A stretch of DNA of 64,000 nt from SPJN01 sp965229935 (GCA_965229935.1 CBDDKB010000002.1:1240001-1304000), one strand, 5' to 3'. Counted from the first letter of the stretch, positions 52,952 through 62,140 are shown. Numbers and translations are program-made. The notes: a model not told the origin generated them from the sequence alone.

Positions 52952-53779
52952 CTAAATGTTGGCAAGCGCGCTTAGTCGTTTATAGAGCATGCCTGTAATG
53001 CCCCGGGGTGCAAAGGGCTGCCATTTATGCGTTGGCTGCCGCAACCGATCAGCCAAAATATAGACCACTGCCGGATTAACGATCAGCCCAGTATGACTTC
53101 CCGGCACCTCGATATTTTCAGCCCGTTTGGCCTGATGATGGTCAAGATTTTGCTTGCAGGATTCAAACGGCACAACACCGTCGCGCCTTGTATAGATCGC
53201 ACTCGTCGGCACGGGTGGCGGGCTTGCCAGACGATGCTTTGCGCCCTCGCTGATTTCGGGCGGCGCATTGCCGAGCACGCTTTCCATTAGCAGGCTGATA
53301 TTGTTTGCAACCAAGCCGCCATGGGAAAACGGGCTGCCCAATGTAATGACCTGCCGATACTGGAAGGGTCTGGCGCGTGTCATTTCCCGAGCATAAATGC
53401 CGCCAAGCGAATGACCGACCAGCGAAATGGGCTGACCGGACCGTTCATAAAGTTTCAGGGCATGTTCACGCAACGCGTCGCGCTGCAGGGTTGAACCACC
53501 AAGGTTCACCCCCTGCCCCCAGCCATGAGCGTCATAACCCATCCGGTTCAGACATTGGCGCAGTGGCGCGGTTGACATGTCATCCGCACCAAAGCCCGGC
53601 AACACAAGAACAGAATGACCGTCGCCTTTGGGCAGGCGGCTTAAAATCGGCCACAGACCAACCAAGGCCGCACCTTCTGCCACAACACGAGGCACCTCCG
53701 CCGCAAACAGGAATTGCGACGGCGGCTCCCGCGAAATGTCGGGAAGGTTTTGTGTCTGTCCTTCCGTGCTGGCGACCAT
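52952..53779 (-). CDS. Alpha/beta hydrolase (lipase/esterase-like)
   Basis: 275 residues without a clear signal peptide. HSVLVLPGFGADDMST holds the oxyanion strand; the nucleophile elbow is SLVGHSLGGIYAREM (Ser in GHSLGG); an Asp in YTRRDGVVPFESC and a His in VPGSHTGLIVNPAV complete the triad. The absence of a lid-like segment and the surroundings (acyltransferase upstream, acyl-CoA dehydrogenase downstream) suggest an intracellular lipid or ester hydrolase. 21 bp downstream of the acyl-CoA dehydrogenase stop, same strand. Confidence 0.85.
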   Translation of the reverse strand: MVASTEGQTQNLPDISREPPSQFLFAAEVPRVVAEGAALVGLWPILSRLPKGDGHSVLVLPGFGADDMSTAPLRQCLNRMGYDAHGWGQGVNLGGSTLQRDALREHALKLYERSGQPISLVGHSLGGIYAREMTRARPFQYRQVITLGSPFSHGGLVANNISLLMESVLGNAPPEISEGAKHRLASPPPVPTSAIYTRRDGVVPFESCKQNLDHHQAKRAENIEVPGSHTGLIVNPAVVYILADRLRQPTHKWQPFAPRGITGMLYKRLSALANI

Positions 53780-53800
53780 AACGCGCCTTACCTCATTCTA

Positions 53801-55048
53801 CTAATTCTTACCGATAAAGCCGAACAGATGCCCAGCTACCTTGCGGATCTGAATTTCCTCTGCCCCTTCGGTGATGCGATAGCGCCGATGGTGACGGTAG
53901 ATATGTTCAAAATCCTTATGACGGGTATACCCCATCCCGCCATGAACCTGAATTGCCAAATCTGCCGCTTGGCACACAATGCGGTTTGCGCGGTAATTTG
54001 CCATAGAAATCTTGTCCGTCATGGCCATGTGATGCTGGTGATCAAGGCCCCAAGCGGTGCGGTAAACCAACCACCGAGTCATTTCGATATCTGTTTCAAG
54101 CTCTGCCAACGGGAACTGAATCGCCTGATTCGTCGCCAATGGCTTACCCCACGTCTTGCGTTGGCGTGCATAATCAACAGCCTCATTCACGCAATATTGG
54201 GCTGCACCAATACCGGAAGCGGCCTGCCTGATCCGGTTTTCATGCACAAATGTTTGCGCAAGCGCCAACCCATCATCAAGCGGCCCTAGCAAGGCCGTAT
54301 CCGGCACCCACACATCTTTCAAGGTCACCTCTGCATGGTCGGATGGCATGTTGAACGTCCACCACATAAAATCTACCGAGAAGCCTTCGCTATCCGTTGG
54401 CACGATAAAGCAGGATATCCCCTTGGGCGAACCATCATCCCCAGACGTGCGGGCAAAGATCATGTCATAATTTGCTGAATGCAATCCTGTATTGAACCGC
54501 TTCATCCCATTTAGCCGCCAACCATTGCCATCGCGAACAGCCGTCGTTTCAAGGTATGTCGCGTCAGACCCATGATTAGGCTCTGTCAGGCCAAACCCAA
54601 GTCGCTTGGTGCCTGTGATCATCCCTTCGATAAAACCGGCCTTTTGTTCATCGGTCCCGAAGCGGTCCATCATGATCACGGTCGGAAAATTGCCGACGAT
54701 TGAATTTTCGTTTTGAAGGTCATTGTGCAGACCAAGACCCTTGGCCGCCAAATGTTCGCGAATGATCGCCATAGCAAGGTTCGATCCATCCTTGCCGCCA
54801 TATTTCTTCGGCAGCGCATAGCGCAAATGACCTGCCTTGTCCGCACGGTCACGCATTTCATGCAGCAGCGCCTCCCAATCTTCGCGCGGTTGGCCATCAT
54901 TGTCCCAATCCGTGCGGGCATGTTCGCGGCGATGATCAAAAAAGCGGCGATTATCATCCTGTTCTTCCAGCGGTTTAATTTCAGCTTCGATAAAACGGTC
55001 AAGCTCAGCCAAATAGGCCGTAATCTCCTCAGGAATTGTAAAGTCCAT
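53801..55048 (-). CDS. Acyl-CoA dehydrogenase (long-chain, ACAD11-like)
   Basis: 415 residues from ATG 55048 (MDFTIPEEITAYLAELDRFIE), with GAGG 7 bases upstream; an in-frame ATG at 55060 is less likely. Features: LRYALPKKYGGKDGSNLAMAIIREHLAAKG, FGLTEPNHGSDATYLETTA, LNGMKRFNTGLHSANYDMIFAR, and near the end VHGGMGYTRHKDFEHIYRHHRRYRITEGAEEIQ with the catalytic Glu. Family of long-chain dehydrogenases fused or related to ACAD10/11. Probably one transcript with the hydrolase at 52952. Confidence 0.92.
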   Translation of the reverse strand: MDFTIPEEITAYLAELDRFIEAEIKPLEEQDDNRRFFDHRREHARTDWDNDGQPREDWEALLHEMRDRADKAGHLRYALPKKYGGKDGSNLAMAIIREHLAAKGLGLHNDLQNENSIVGNFPTVIMMDRFGTDEQKAGFIEGMITGTKRLGFGLTEPNHGSDATYLETTAVRDGNGWRLNGMKRFNTGLHSANYDMIFARTSGDDGSPKGISCFIVPTDSEGFSVDFMWWTFNMPSDHAEVTLKDVWVPDTALLGPLDDGLALAQTFVHENRIRQAASGIGAAQYCVNEAVDYARQRKTWGKPLATNQAIQFPLAELETDIEMTRWLVYRTAWGLDHQHHMAMTDKISMANYRANRIVCQAADLAIQVHGGMGYTRHKDFEHIYRHHRRYRITEGAEEIQIRKVAGHLFGFIGKN

Positions 55049-55150
55049 TATGGTCCTCATAATTTTGGTTTAGAATTTGAATAGCAACGGGACCATGATA
55101 GGGTCGCCCAAACCGATCTACCATCACTTTTTCGACAGGACCTGACAAAG

Positions 55151-55759
55151 ATGATCACAGTCTATCATGTGAAATTTTCCCGCTCGATTCGCGTAATTTG
55201 GACGCTGGAGGAGCTGGGCATCGACTATGAAGTTAAAACGCTAAACATGATGGACGGTGACTTGCGGAAACCTGAATTTTTGGCCCTTAACCCATTGGGG
55301 CTGGTGCCTGCAATTATAGATGGCGACATCACTATGTGCGAGTCTGGCGCGATCGTTCAATACCTGCTCGACAAATACGGTCCTGCAGATTTAGTGCCCA
55401 CCAAAGATTGCCCCGCCTATGCTTATTATCTGCAATGGTTCCACCTGGCCGAAGCAAGCGCCACCGTTCCGGTAGGCGATGTGGTACAGAATACCCGCAT
55501 CAAGCCAGAACCGATGCGCATTCCTGAACAGGCGGAATGGGCCACAAAAAAGGCACAAAAGGCCTTTGCTATGATGGAAGAACAGCTTTGTAAAACCGCC
55601 CACATTGCGGGCGACAATTTTACTGCCGCCGACATCATGGCGACCTATGCGCTAATCCTTGGTGGCCTTGTAAACCTTGCCGATGGCTTTCCCAATTGCC
55701 TAGCCTATCTGGAACGCATGAAACAACGCCCCGGCCTGCAGGCCGCGATGGGCGCATAA
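55151..55759 (+). CDS. Glutathione S-transferase family protein
   Basis: 202 residues: thioredoxin-like N-terminal domain (1-80; HVKFSRSIRVIWTLEELGIDYEVK, PLGLVPAIIDGDITMCESGAIVQYLLDKYG with the cis-Pro and glutathione-binding Glu-Ser) and an all-helical C-terminal domain (FTAADIMATYALIL). The catalytic residue is probably Ser9 or Ser11. First of three closely spaced plus-strand genes with an enoyl-CoA hydratase and a membrane protein. Confidence 0.92.
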   Translation: MITVYHVKFSRSIRVIWTLEELGIDYEVKTLNMMDGDLRKPEFLALNPLGLVPAIIDGDITMCESGAIVQYLLDKYGPADLVPTKDCPAYAYYLQWFHLAEASATVPVGDVVQNTRIKPEPMRIPEQAEWATKKAQKAFAMMEEQLCKTAHIAGDNFTAADIMATYALILGGLVNLADGFPNCLAYLERMKQRPGLQAAMGA

Positions 55760-55783
55760 TCATTTATTAGGAGACTTTAGCAA

Positions 55784-56557
55784 ATGTCAGACCCGGTTTT
55801 GTTGATTGACAAAAAGGACGGCTATGCCGTTTTGACCCTGAACCGCCCCAACGCAATGAACGCCCTTAATCAGGAACTGCGCAACACTATTGCGCGCGAA
55901 GTGCGTACCCTTGAAGAAGATCCCGACACGCGCGTTTTGATTATCACAGGCGCAGGTGAAAAGGCGTTTACCGCCGGCCTTGATTTGAAGGAGCTCGGCT
56001 CTGGCGCAGCGGGCGTATCAGGTGCGGTGGCTGATGATCCTGTAAAGGCCATTCGCCAGTTTTCCGGCCCCATCATTTGCGCCATCAACGGTGTTGCAAT
56101 CACTGGCGGTTTTGAAATCGCACTCGCAGGCGATGTGTTGATCGCCTCAGAAAATGCACGCTTTGCAGACACCCATGCCCGCGTCGGCATCATGCCGGGT
56201 TGGGGGCTGTCCCAAAAGCTAAGTCGTCTTATCGGCATTTCGCGCGCCAAGGAATTAAGCTTTACAGGCAACTTCCTGACCGCTGACATGGCCGAACGCT
56301 GGGGCCTTGTAAATCGCGTCCTGCCAGCGGACGAATTGCTGCCCCATTGCGAACAATTGGCAAAGGATATGCTGTCGGTTATCCCTGAAATGCTGGTCGC
56401 CTATAAGGGCCTGATTGACGAAGGCTATGACACTACCTTTGGCGATGGCATGGGCCTTGAAGCCAAATATGGCAAGGAATTCACCCAAATGGATCCTGAG
56501 GCGATTGAAGCCCGTCGCGAAGCTGTTCGCGCGCGCGGTCAGTCACAAAAAGGATAA
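55784..56557 (+). CDS. Enoyl-CoA hydratase/isomerase family protein
   Basis: 257 residues, crotonase fold. The oxyanion-hole segments are AFTAGLDLKELGSG and ICAINGVAITGGFEIALAGDVLIASENARFADTHARVG. The first catalytic position after GGFEIAL is Ala and the second ADTHARVGI has an Arg in place of the usual Glu, so simple hydratase activity is uncertain. Starts 24 bp after the GST and is followed after 12 bp by the membrane protein. Confidence 0.87.
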   Translation: MSDPVLLIDKKDGYAVLTLNRPNAMNALNQELRNTIAREVRTLEEDPDTRVLIITGAGEKAFTAGLDLKELGSGAAGVSGAVADDPVKAIRQFSGPIICAINGVAITGGFEIALAGDVLIASENARFADTHARVGIMPGWGLSQKLSRLIGISRAKELSFTGNFLTADMAERWGLVNRVLPADELLPHCEQLAKDMLSVIPEMLVAYKGLIDEGYDTTFGDGMGLEAKYGKEFTQMDPEAIEARREAVRARGQSQKG

Positions 56558-56569
56558 GGGGCGAACCAG

Positions 56570-58156
56570 ATGCCGCAAACCAGCTTTCCAATGATGCGCG
56601 CCATTGCCATGTGTATATGGCTGGGCGGCCTTGGTTTGCTGATTATGATTGCCACCGCCCCAACAGGCGGGGCATTCATCTATGCTCTTGATGATCCTTA
56701 TATTCATTTGGCGCTGGCAGAATCGATTTTGGAAGGCGGCTTCGGCGTAAACCCGGGAGATTATGCTGCCGCCTCCTCCTCTATGATATATCCCTACCTG
56801 CTAGCCGGATTCATGATAATCGGCATTGCAGATATGGCACCGCTGATAATCAATATTACTGCGATGGGCACTGCCCTATGGCTTGGGATGCGGTTTGTAG
56901 CAAAAGATGTGTTGGACGGAATTCCCGCAGCCACGCCCTTTGCACTAGGGCTGTTTCTTGTGCTGCCCTTTTTGATGGGCGGCTTTCACCTGCCACTTGC
57001 CGGCATGGAACATACGCTTCACATTTTGACCGTTACAATGGGCCTGATCGGGCTCGTCCGCACCTATGAAAAAGACAAGCCAGACCTGTTGTTACTTCTC
57101 GCAATTGTCTTTATGCCCCTGATCCGGTTTGAGGCCGTTGCCTATGCAGGTGCCTTGCTTGTTGCGCTAATTCTATGGCGACATTATCTGGCGGCACTTG
57201 TCTGTTTGATTTTGTTGGTCTGTGCCTTTGGCCTCTACGCCGATTTTATGGCAAGCCATGGATTGCCGCTATTGCCAAGCTCAGTCATGTCAAAGTCTGA
57301 CCTGGCCAGCGGAGCGGGCGGGCTTCTAACAACCATTGCTTATAATTTGCGGGATGCTTTTTTGGACCGTCAGGGCGTCTTTCTGTTCATTGCGGTGGCG
57401 GCATTAGTTGGCGCAGTCCCGGTCACCTTAAGACAATTGGTAAACCGCCCCTTTGTCATTATACGCACCAGCCTGCCCTTGATGATCATCCTAACAAGTG
57501 GCGCTGCACTTTGTGCCCATATCCTTGCAGGGGCCTATGGCTGGTTCGGCAGATATGAGCTTTATGCCTTTGTCCTTGGGTGGTTGAGCCTGCTGTTCCT
57601 TTATCGCGAAAGCCTGCGCAATATTGCTGTAGGTGGCGCAGGTCTTGCGCAAATTGCATTGCTTGCCGCGATGCTTGTGACCGCGGGCAATTACATCAAC
57701 CTCATTAGATTGGCCGCGAAAGCCGGCCCGACGATCTATGACCAGCAGGTGCAAATGCACCGCTTCATCACCGACATTCACCCCGTGCCCGTAGCAGTCA
57801 ATGATTTGGGCCGAGTTGCCTATCAAAACGACAATTATGTCTTGGACCTGTGGGGCCTAGGGTCTGAACCTGTGCGCAAGGCCCGCGCCAATGGCACTTT
57901 TGATGCAGCTTTTGTTGATCAATTGGCGCAGACGCATGACGTACAATTCGCCATGATCTACGAACAATATTTTGAAGGCGCAATCCCATCCCACTGGCAC
58001 AAGGTCGCGGAATTAACCCGCAGCACCATGATTTCTGAAGTTGGCCAAACCGTCAGTTTTTACACAACAGTTCCCACCCCCGACATAAAAGACAAGCTGA
58101 CCCGGTTCGGGGTCAGCCTGCCTGATCGCGTGACACTGGAAATAATGGCCGACTAG
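56570..58156 (+). CDS. Polytopic membrane protein, GT-C glycosyltransferase-like
   Basis: 528 residues with about ten hydrophobic segments. After the first membrane helix comes a loop with YALDDPYIHLALAESILEGGFGVNPGDYAAASSS, where Asp41-Asp42 and the NPG element recall the acidic loop of lipid-linked GT-C glycosyltransferases (AftB-like DDAYI...FNPG). The C-terminal 120 residues are soluble, with VAVNDLGRVAYQNDNYVLDLWGLG. It may transfer a sugar from a polyprenyl phosphate (inference). Its stop overlaps that of the dienoyl-CoA isomerase. Confidence 0.65.
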   Translation: MPQTSFPMMRAIAMCIWLGGLGLLIMIATAPTGGAFIYALDDPYIHLALAESILEGGFGVNPGDYAAASSSMIYPYLLAGFMIIGIADMAPLIINITAMGTALWLGMRFVAKDVLDGIPAATPFALGLFLVLPFLMGGFHLPLAGMEHTLHILTVTMGLIGLVRTYEKDKPDLLLLLAIVFMPLIRFEAVAYAGALLVALILWRHYLAALVCLILLVCAFGLYADFMASHGLPLLPSSVMSKSDLASGAGGLLTTIAYNLRDAFLDRQGVFLFIAVAALVGAVPVTLRQLVNRPFVIIRTSLPLMIILTSGAALCAHILAGAYGWFGRYELYAFVLGWLSLLFLYRESLRNIAVGGAGLAQIALLAAMLVTAGNYINLIRLAAKAGPTIYDQQVQMHRFITDIHPVPVAVNDLGRVAYQNDNYVLDLWGLGSEPVRKARANGTFDAAFVDQLAQTHDVQFAMIYEQYFEGAIPSHWHKVAELTRSTMISEVGQTVSFYTTVPTPDIKDKLTRFGVSLPDRVTLEIMAD

Positions 58157-59016
58157 ATCGCCGTTTTGTTTCTGATCGGCGGCAAGTCGACAAATACGCC
58201 CGGACGCTTTTCAGCGCGTGAGACCATCGCCTCCATCATCTCTTCGGGCTGCAAGTTGGACGCGTTCCAAATGGCGATATAGTCAAGCGCATCTTCTGTT
58301 GAATGATCGCGGCTATATTTGATCATTTGTTTACAGCCCCAAATGGCGAGCGCAGGTTTTGAGGCAATATCACGGGCGATCTTCATCACCTCGTCCATCA
58401 TGGTATCATAATCCGCATAGATCTGATTGAAGAAGCCATGCTGCTTTGCCTCGTCCGCAGCCATGCGGCGACCTGTATAGGCCAGCTCATGCACGATGCC
58501 TTCGGGGAAATGGTTCAACACGCGTGGAAAGGTTCCGACATCCGCTGTCATCCCCACCTCAATCTCAAAGATCGTCAGGAACGCGTCAGCGGTGCCATAA
58601 CGCATGGAACAAGCGGTCAGCAGATCCACCCCGCCACCAAAGGCGCCGCCCTGCACTGCTGCAATCACAGGAATGCGGCAATCTTCCAAAATTGAAAATG
58701 ATTTCTGCATATGCTTGACGTTTTGATAGAACTTCGCGCCCTTGATACGATGCTGAAGGGCCGCCTGTTCCTCACTAAGTGAAGAGCCGCCGCCACCGCC
58801 ATTGCCAATGGCGGAAATATCAAGGCCAGCAGTAAAATGCGGCCCCGTCGATGAAATCACGATGACTTTTGCCGCTGCCTCTTCATCAATCTTTTGCACG
58901 ATTTCAGGCAGCTCGTTCCAAAAAGCCGCCGCCATCGCGTTGCGCCGTTCAGGCCGTGATAAAACAATATGGGCAATGTCATCAGTGATGGAGACTTCAA
59001 AACATTCGTAACTCAT
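58153..59016 (-). CDS. Delta3,5-delta2,4-dienoyl-CoA isomerase (ECH1-like)
   Basis: 287 residues from ATG 59016, AAGGA 8 bases upstream; a longer frame to 59082 is not favoured. Crotonase fold with AHFTAGLDISAIG-type segment (here PHFTAGLDISAIGNGG), AAVQGGAFGGGVDLLTACSMRYG, and EIEVGMTADVGTF, whose Glu and Asp match the two catalytic acids of ECH1. The end YSRDHSTEDALDYIAIWNASNLQ is close to the ECH1 pattern. It isomerises dienoyl-CoAs from odd double bonds of unsaturated fatty acids. Confidence 0.88.
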   Translation of the reverse strand: MSYECFEVSITDDIAHIVLSRPERRNAMAAAFWNELPEIVQKIDEEAAAKVIVISSTGPHFTAGLDISAIGNGGGGGSSLSEEQAALQHRIKGAKFYQNVKHMQKSFSILEDCRIPVIAAVQGGAFGGGVDLLTACSMRYGTADAFLTIFEIEVGMTADVGTFPRVLNHFPEGIVHELAYTGRRMAADEAKQHGFFNQIYADYDTMMDEVMKIARDIASKPALAIWGCKQMIKYSRDHSTEDALDYIAIWNASNLQPEEMMEAMVSRAEKRPGVFVDLPPIRNKTAI

Positions 59017-59119
59017 GGGACTAGTCCTTCGCCTTGCCGTAGTTAAACTGGATGAATAAGCTGGACCGAAGGGTGTCATCACACCAAATCAGAGTCAAAT
59101 AGGCTGGGGGGGCCGTTCT

Positions 59120-60244
59120 ATGCCAAATGCCGATAGTGTAAGCAGCGCATTGTGCCGGACGCTAAGTCAAGCAAACGCAACCAACCCCTTTACAAAAAAC
59201 GAATATAGCGAGGCAATGTTGTTCGGACTGTCCGGCGGCCTTGGCCTTGGTTATATCCTGTGGGAGTTCAAGAAAGACAATAGCGCGCCGCTTGTTTTGG
59301 GCCTGACCCGGCGCTGGAACTACCCGATGGAACGCTTGACCGCCGCAACGGATCGAGTTGGCCTGTCCATCAAATTGCTAGAAACGGCAAGCGCAAAAAA
59401 GGCTGATCAACAATTGGCGGAGGCTTGCGCGACAGACCCCCTATCGCCACTAATCGGTGTTGATTGGTTTCACTGCCCATTTGGCTGGGTTATGACCGCG
59501 CAACAGGACAAACAAGGTTGGCTGGTTCAGGATATAGGGACAAAGCCAGTGCCCGTTTCTGCTGACATAGTGGCCAAGGCACGCAATGCCTACCCCACCT
59601 TGAAACATAGGCTGATAAGGTTTGATGGCTATAAAGCGCCAACCAAAAAGGCTTTCAAGGCAAACTGCCAAGCCGCTCTCTTAGACATGTCGGACTACCT
59701 AAATTCCGGCTCTGACAGTTTTGGCCTACCCGCACTCAAAAAATGGCAGCGCCTATTAACAGACAATACCAAAGCAAAAGGGTGGCCAGTGGTCTTTAAG
59801 GGTGGCCGCAATCTTGCCCCAGCCCTCGCCACAATTTATCAGCGCATAGTGTTGACGGGCACTGATGGACGTGCATTACGCGGTCTTTATGCCCAGTTCC
59901 TGCGCGAGGTTGCGCCAATCGTCAAATTGCCAGCATTGGATAATGTCGCAACACTCTATGATCAAGCAGGCTTGGCGTGGCGCAAGTTGGGCCAAGCAGC
60001 CCTTCAAAATGACGATCCGTTGCGCAGGGCACTGGACGACAGGGCACGGGCGCATGGTCGGGGCGGCATACGCGGCCAGCAAATCTTGGAAGAAGCTGAC
60101 GAAATAGTGCAACAAGCTTTAAGGCAGGCTGACTATACCGCTGATCCAGATCTATTTTCTCACCTTTCCGATTTGGTCGGTCAGGTTTATGATAAAGAAA
60201 CACAGGCGCTGTTTGCACTCGACACCGCGCTGAATAGGCGGTGA
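59120..60244 (+). CDS. BtrH-like protein (BtrH N-terminal plus DUF4872-type region)
   Basis: 374 residues. ALCRTLSQANATNPFTKNEYSEAMLFGLSGGLGLGYILWEF, shortened here to its hallmark SEAMLFGLSGGLGLGY near residues 29-44, follows the BtrH_N pattern (Cys early, then SE..IFGL.GGLGF.Y); APLVLGLTRR continues it. Downstream, DPLSPLIGVDWFHCPFGWV and VQDIG fit a papain-like layout (Cys12, His near 117). BtrH transfers an acyl group from a carrier protein to butirosin. No carrier protein or other biosynthesis gene is adjacent. ATG follows GGGGGG. Confidence 0.65.
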   Translation: MPNADSVSSALCRTLSQANATNPFTKNEYSEAMLFGLSGGLGLGYILWEFKKDNSAPLVLGLTRRWNYPMERLTAATDRVGLSIKLLETASAKKADQQLAEACATDPLSPLIGVDWFHCPFGWVMTAQQDKQGWLVQDIGTKPVPVSADIVAKARNAYPTLKHRLIRFDGYKAPTKKAFKANCQAALLDMSDYLNSGSDSFGLPALKKWQRLLTDNTKAKGWPVVFKGGRNLAPALATIYQRIVLTGTDGRALRGLYAQFLREVAPIVKLPALDNVATLYDQAGLAWRKLGQAALQNDDPLRRALDDRARAHGRGGIRGQQILEEADEIVQQALRQADYTADPDLFSHLSDLVGQVYDKETQALFALDTALNRR

Positions 60245-60271
60245 CAATTTGATGATTGGGGGAATCGTATT

Positions 60272-61222
60272 ATGAAATGGATCGGACGTTTCGTCGGCCT
60301 TGTTTTGCTGGCGCTTGTTGCGTTGATTGCTTGGGGCTGGCAATCGGATATGAGCCTTGAGGAACTGTCCCCCCGTTACACGAATGACGCGTCGCAGTTC
60401 ATCACCCTTGATAATGGGCTGGCGGTACATGCCCGTGACACAGGCAATAAGGACGGCGAAACCATTGTGTTGATCCACGGCTCCTCCGCCTCGCTACACA
60501 CTTGGGAACCTTGGGTGGCGCGTTTGAAAGATGACTATCGCGTTGTTTCTATGGATTTGGCCGGCCACGGGTTGACCGGTCCACACCCTTCCCATGACTA
60601 TACGATGACAGGACAGGCAGCACTGGTGGACGAGGTGCTGCGAAAAATGAATATCGCCGATGGTTATACTATTGTCGGCAGCTCAATGGGCGGCTTTATC
60701 TCATGGCTGCACACACTAAACTATCCTGATCGGGTCAAGCGTCTCGCCATCATCGGCTCATCCGGGATGCCCTATGATACAAAGGACGACCAGCCCTTTA
60801 TTTATCGCGCCATGAAAATGCCGGGTATTCGCGATTTAATGCGCAAGGTCACCCCACGCATCGCTGTGAAAGATACAATGATTAAGGTCTATAATGGCAG
60901 GCCAGAGGTGGTGACTGAGGAAATGGTAGACCGTTACTGGCATATGCTGCTGCGTGAAGGAAACCGAGAAGCAACCGGCATTCGCAATCAGCAGCAGCGG
61001 GACATGACAGCCTATAAACGCCTGCCGGATCTATATCAGCCCACCCTTGTTATGTGGGGCGAAATTGACGCCCTAGTCCCTGCAACTGACGCTACGCGCT
61101 TTGCAGAAATTCTGCCGCGTCCAACCTTGGTCATCTATCCTGATCTGGGGCACATCCCCTTTGAAGAAGACCCGGACCGCACAACCGCTGATTTTAAGGC
61201 ATTTCTGTCCTCAAACCCTTGA
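60272..61222 (+). CDS. Membrane-anchored alpha/beta hydrolase
   Basis: 316 residues. An N-terminal hydrophobic segment (about 5-24) could be a membrane anchor. Fold: IVLIHGSSASLHTWEPWVARL (oxyanion HGSS), YTIVGSSMGGFISWLH (nucleophile Ser in GSSMG), MWGEIDALVP (Asp) and YPDLGHIPFEEDPD (His). Such proteins act as esterases or haloalkane/epoxide-type hydrolases; the substrate is unknown. Starts 28 bp after the BtrH-like gene on the same strand, so the two are probably co-transcribed. Confidence 0.85.
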   Translation: MKWIGRFVGLVLLALVALIAWGWQSDMSLEELSPRYTNDASQFITLDNGLAVHARDTGNKDGETIVLIHGSSASLHTWEPWVARLKDDYRVVSMDLAGHGLTGPHPSHDYTMTGQAALVDEVLRKMNIADGYTIVGSSMGGFISWLHTLNYPDRVKRLAIIGSSGMPYDTKDDQPFIYRAMKMPGIRDLMRKVTPRIAVKDTMIKVYNGRPEVVTEEMVDRYWHMLLREGNREATGIRNQQQRDMTAYKRLPDLYQPTLVMWGEIDALVPATDATRFAEILPRPTLVIYPDLGHIPFEEDPDRTTADFKAFLSSNP

Positions 61223-61299
61223 TTTTAAACGCTTTCGCCTGTGCGATCCTGCGCAGGCGGACAGCGCGGCATTAATTCCAATAGACTCTTTCAAAAATA

Positions 61300-61313
61300 T
61301 GACGCTAGTGTCA
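61300..61313. promoter_or_regulatory. Palindrome before Coq4-family paralogue 3
   Basis: TGACGCTAGTGTCA is 12/14 self-complementary and lies 33 bp before the start codon of the Coq4-family gene, in the expected promoter region. Possible operator; no second copy noted. Confidence 0.3.
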
Positions 61314-61345
61314 CCCGCAATTGACCAATTTGTGGGGGAGCCGAC

Positions 61346-62110
61346 ATGGCTGCAATGGAACAAAACGAATCATTCACACCGTCCAAGCCGCAATCAAAGC
61401 CGCTTGAATTCCGCCGGGCCTATGAAAACTATAAAAAGCTGACACAAAGCCCGGAAGAAACCGAATATGTGTTTGAGATTATTGATGCCCTGTCCACTGG
61501 CCTCAAGACCCGCGATTACGACATGATGCGTCGCCGCCCGTCTGGCAAGCGCCTGCTGCGCGAAAAGCCTGATCTTGTGGCTGCACTTTCCGACTCGCGT
61601 CTGAAAGACCTGCCAGAAGGCACTTTGGGCCGCACCTATTATGAATTTATGGCAGAGGAAAATTTGACTGCTGACGGCTTGATCAAGGCCAGCGAGATTG
61701 ACCGGTCGATTGAACGCGAACGCAACGAAGAACAAGAATGGTTCGGTGGCCGCATTCGCGATCAGCACGACCTTTGGCATGTTGTTGCAGGTTACGGCCG
61801 TGACCCGTTGGGCGAACTGGCCCTACTCGGCTTTTCTTATGCCCAGACCCGCACGCTTGGTTTTGCCTTCATCGCTGTCATGGGTAGCATTTTTGCTCGC
61901 AAAAACCACCCGGATATCCCCGTGGCAAAGGCAGTGTGGCAAGGCTTTGTCAATGGACAACGCGCCAAATGGCTTGCAGCAACACCGTGGGAAGAAATGC
62001 TGGACAAGCCCCTTGAAGAGGTGCGCCGTTTCCTTCGCGTGAACAAGCCGACGGTCTATAATGAGATTCTGGCGATCCCTGACGTGGATTTCACACCGTC
62101 AGCAGCTTGA
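61346..62110 (+). CDS. Coq4 family protein (paralogue 3)
   Basis: 254 residues from ATG 61346, GGGGGAG 6 bases upstream. The signature is HDLWHVVAGYGRDPLGE: His141, Asp142, His145, Glu157. LPEGTLGRTYYEFMAEENLTADGL shows that it is closer to paralogue 2 than to paralogue 1. The window holds no other ubiquinone genes. It follows the hydrolase after 123 bp and precedes a thioesterase and an MFS transporter, from which a terminator separates it. Confidence 0.88.
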   Translation: MAAMEQNESFTPSKPQSKPLEFRRAYENYKKLTQSPEETEYVFEIIDALSTGLKTRDYDMMRRRPSGKRLLREKPDLVAALSDSRLKDLPEGTLGRTYYEFMAEENLTADGLIKASEIDRSIERERNEEQEWFGGRIRDQHDLWHVVAGYGRDPLGELALLGFSYAQTRTLGFAFIAVMGSIFARKNHPDIPVAKAVWQGFVNGQRAKWLAATPWEEMLDKPLEEVRRFLRVNKPTVYNEILAIPDVDFTPSAA

Positions 62111-62140
62111 ATTCCCTAACCATAATTGGCTAGTTTGAGG

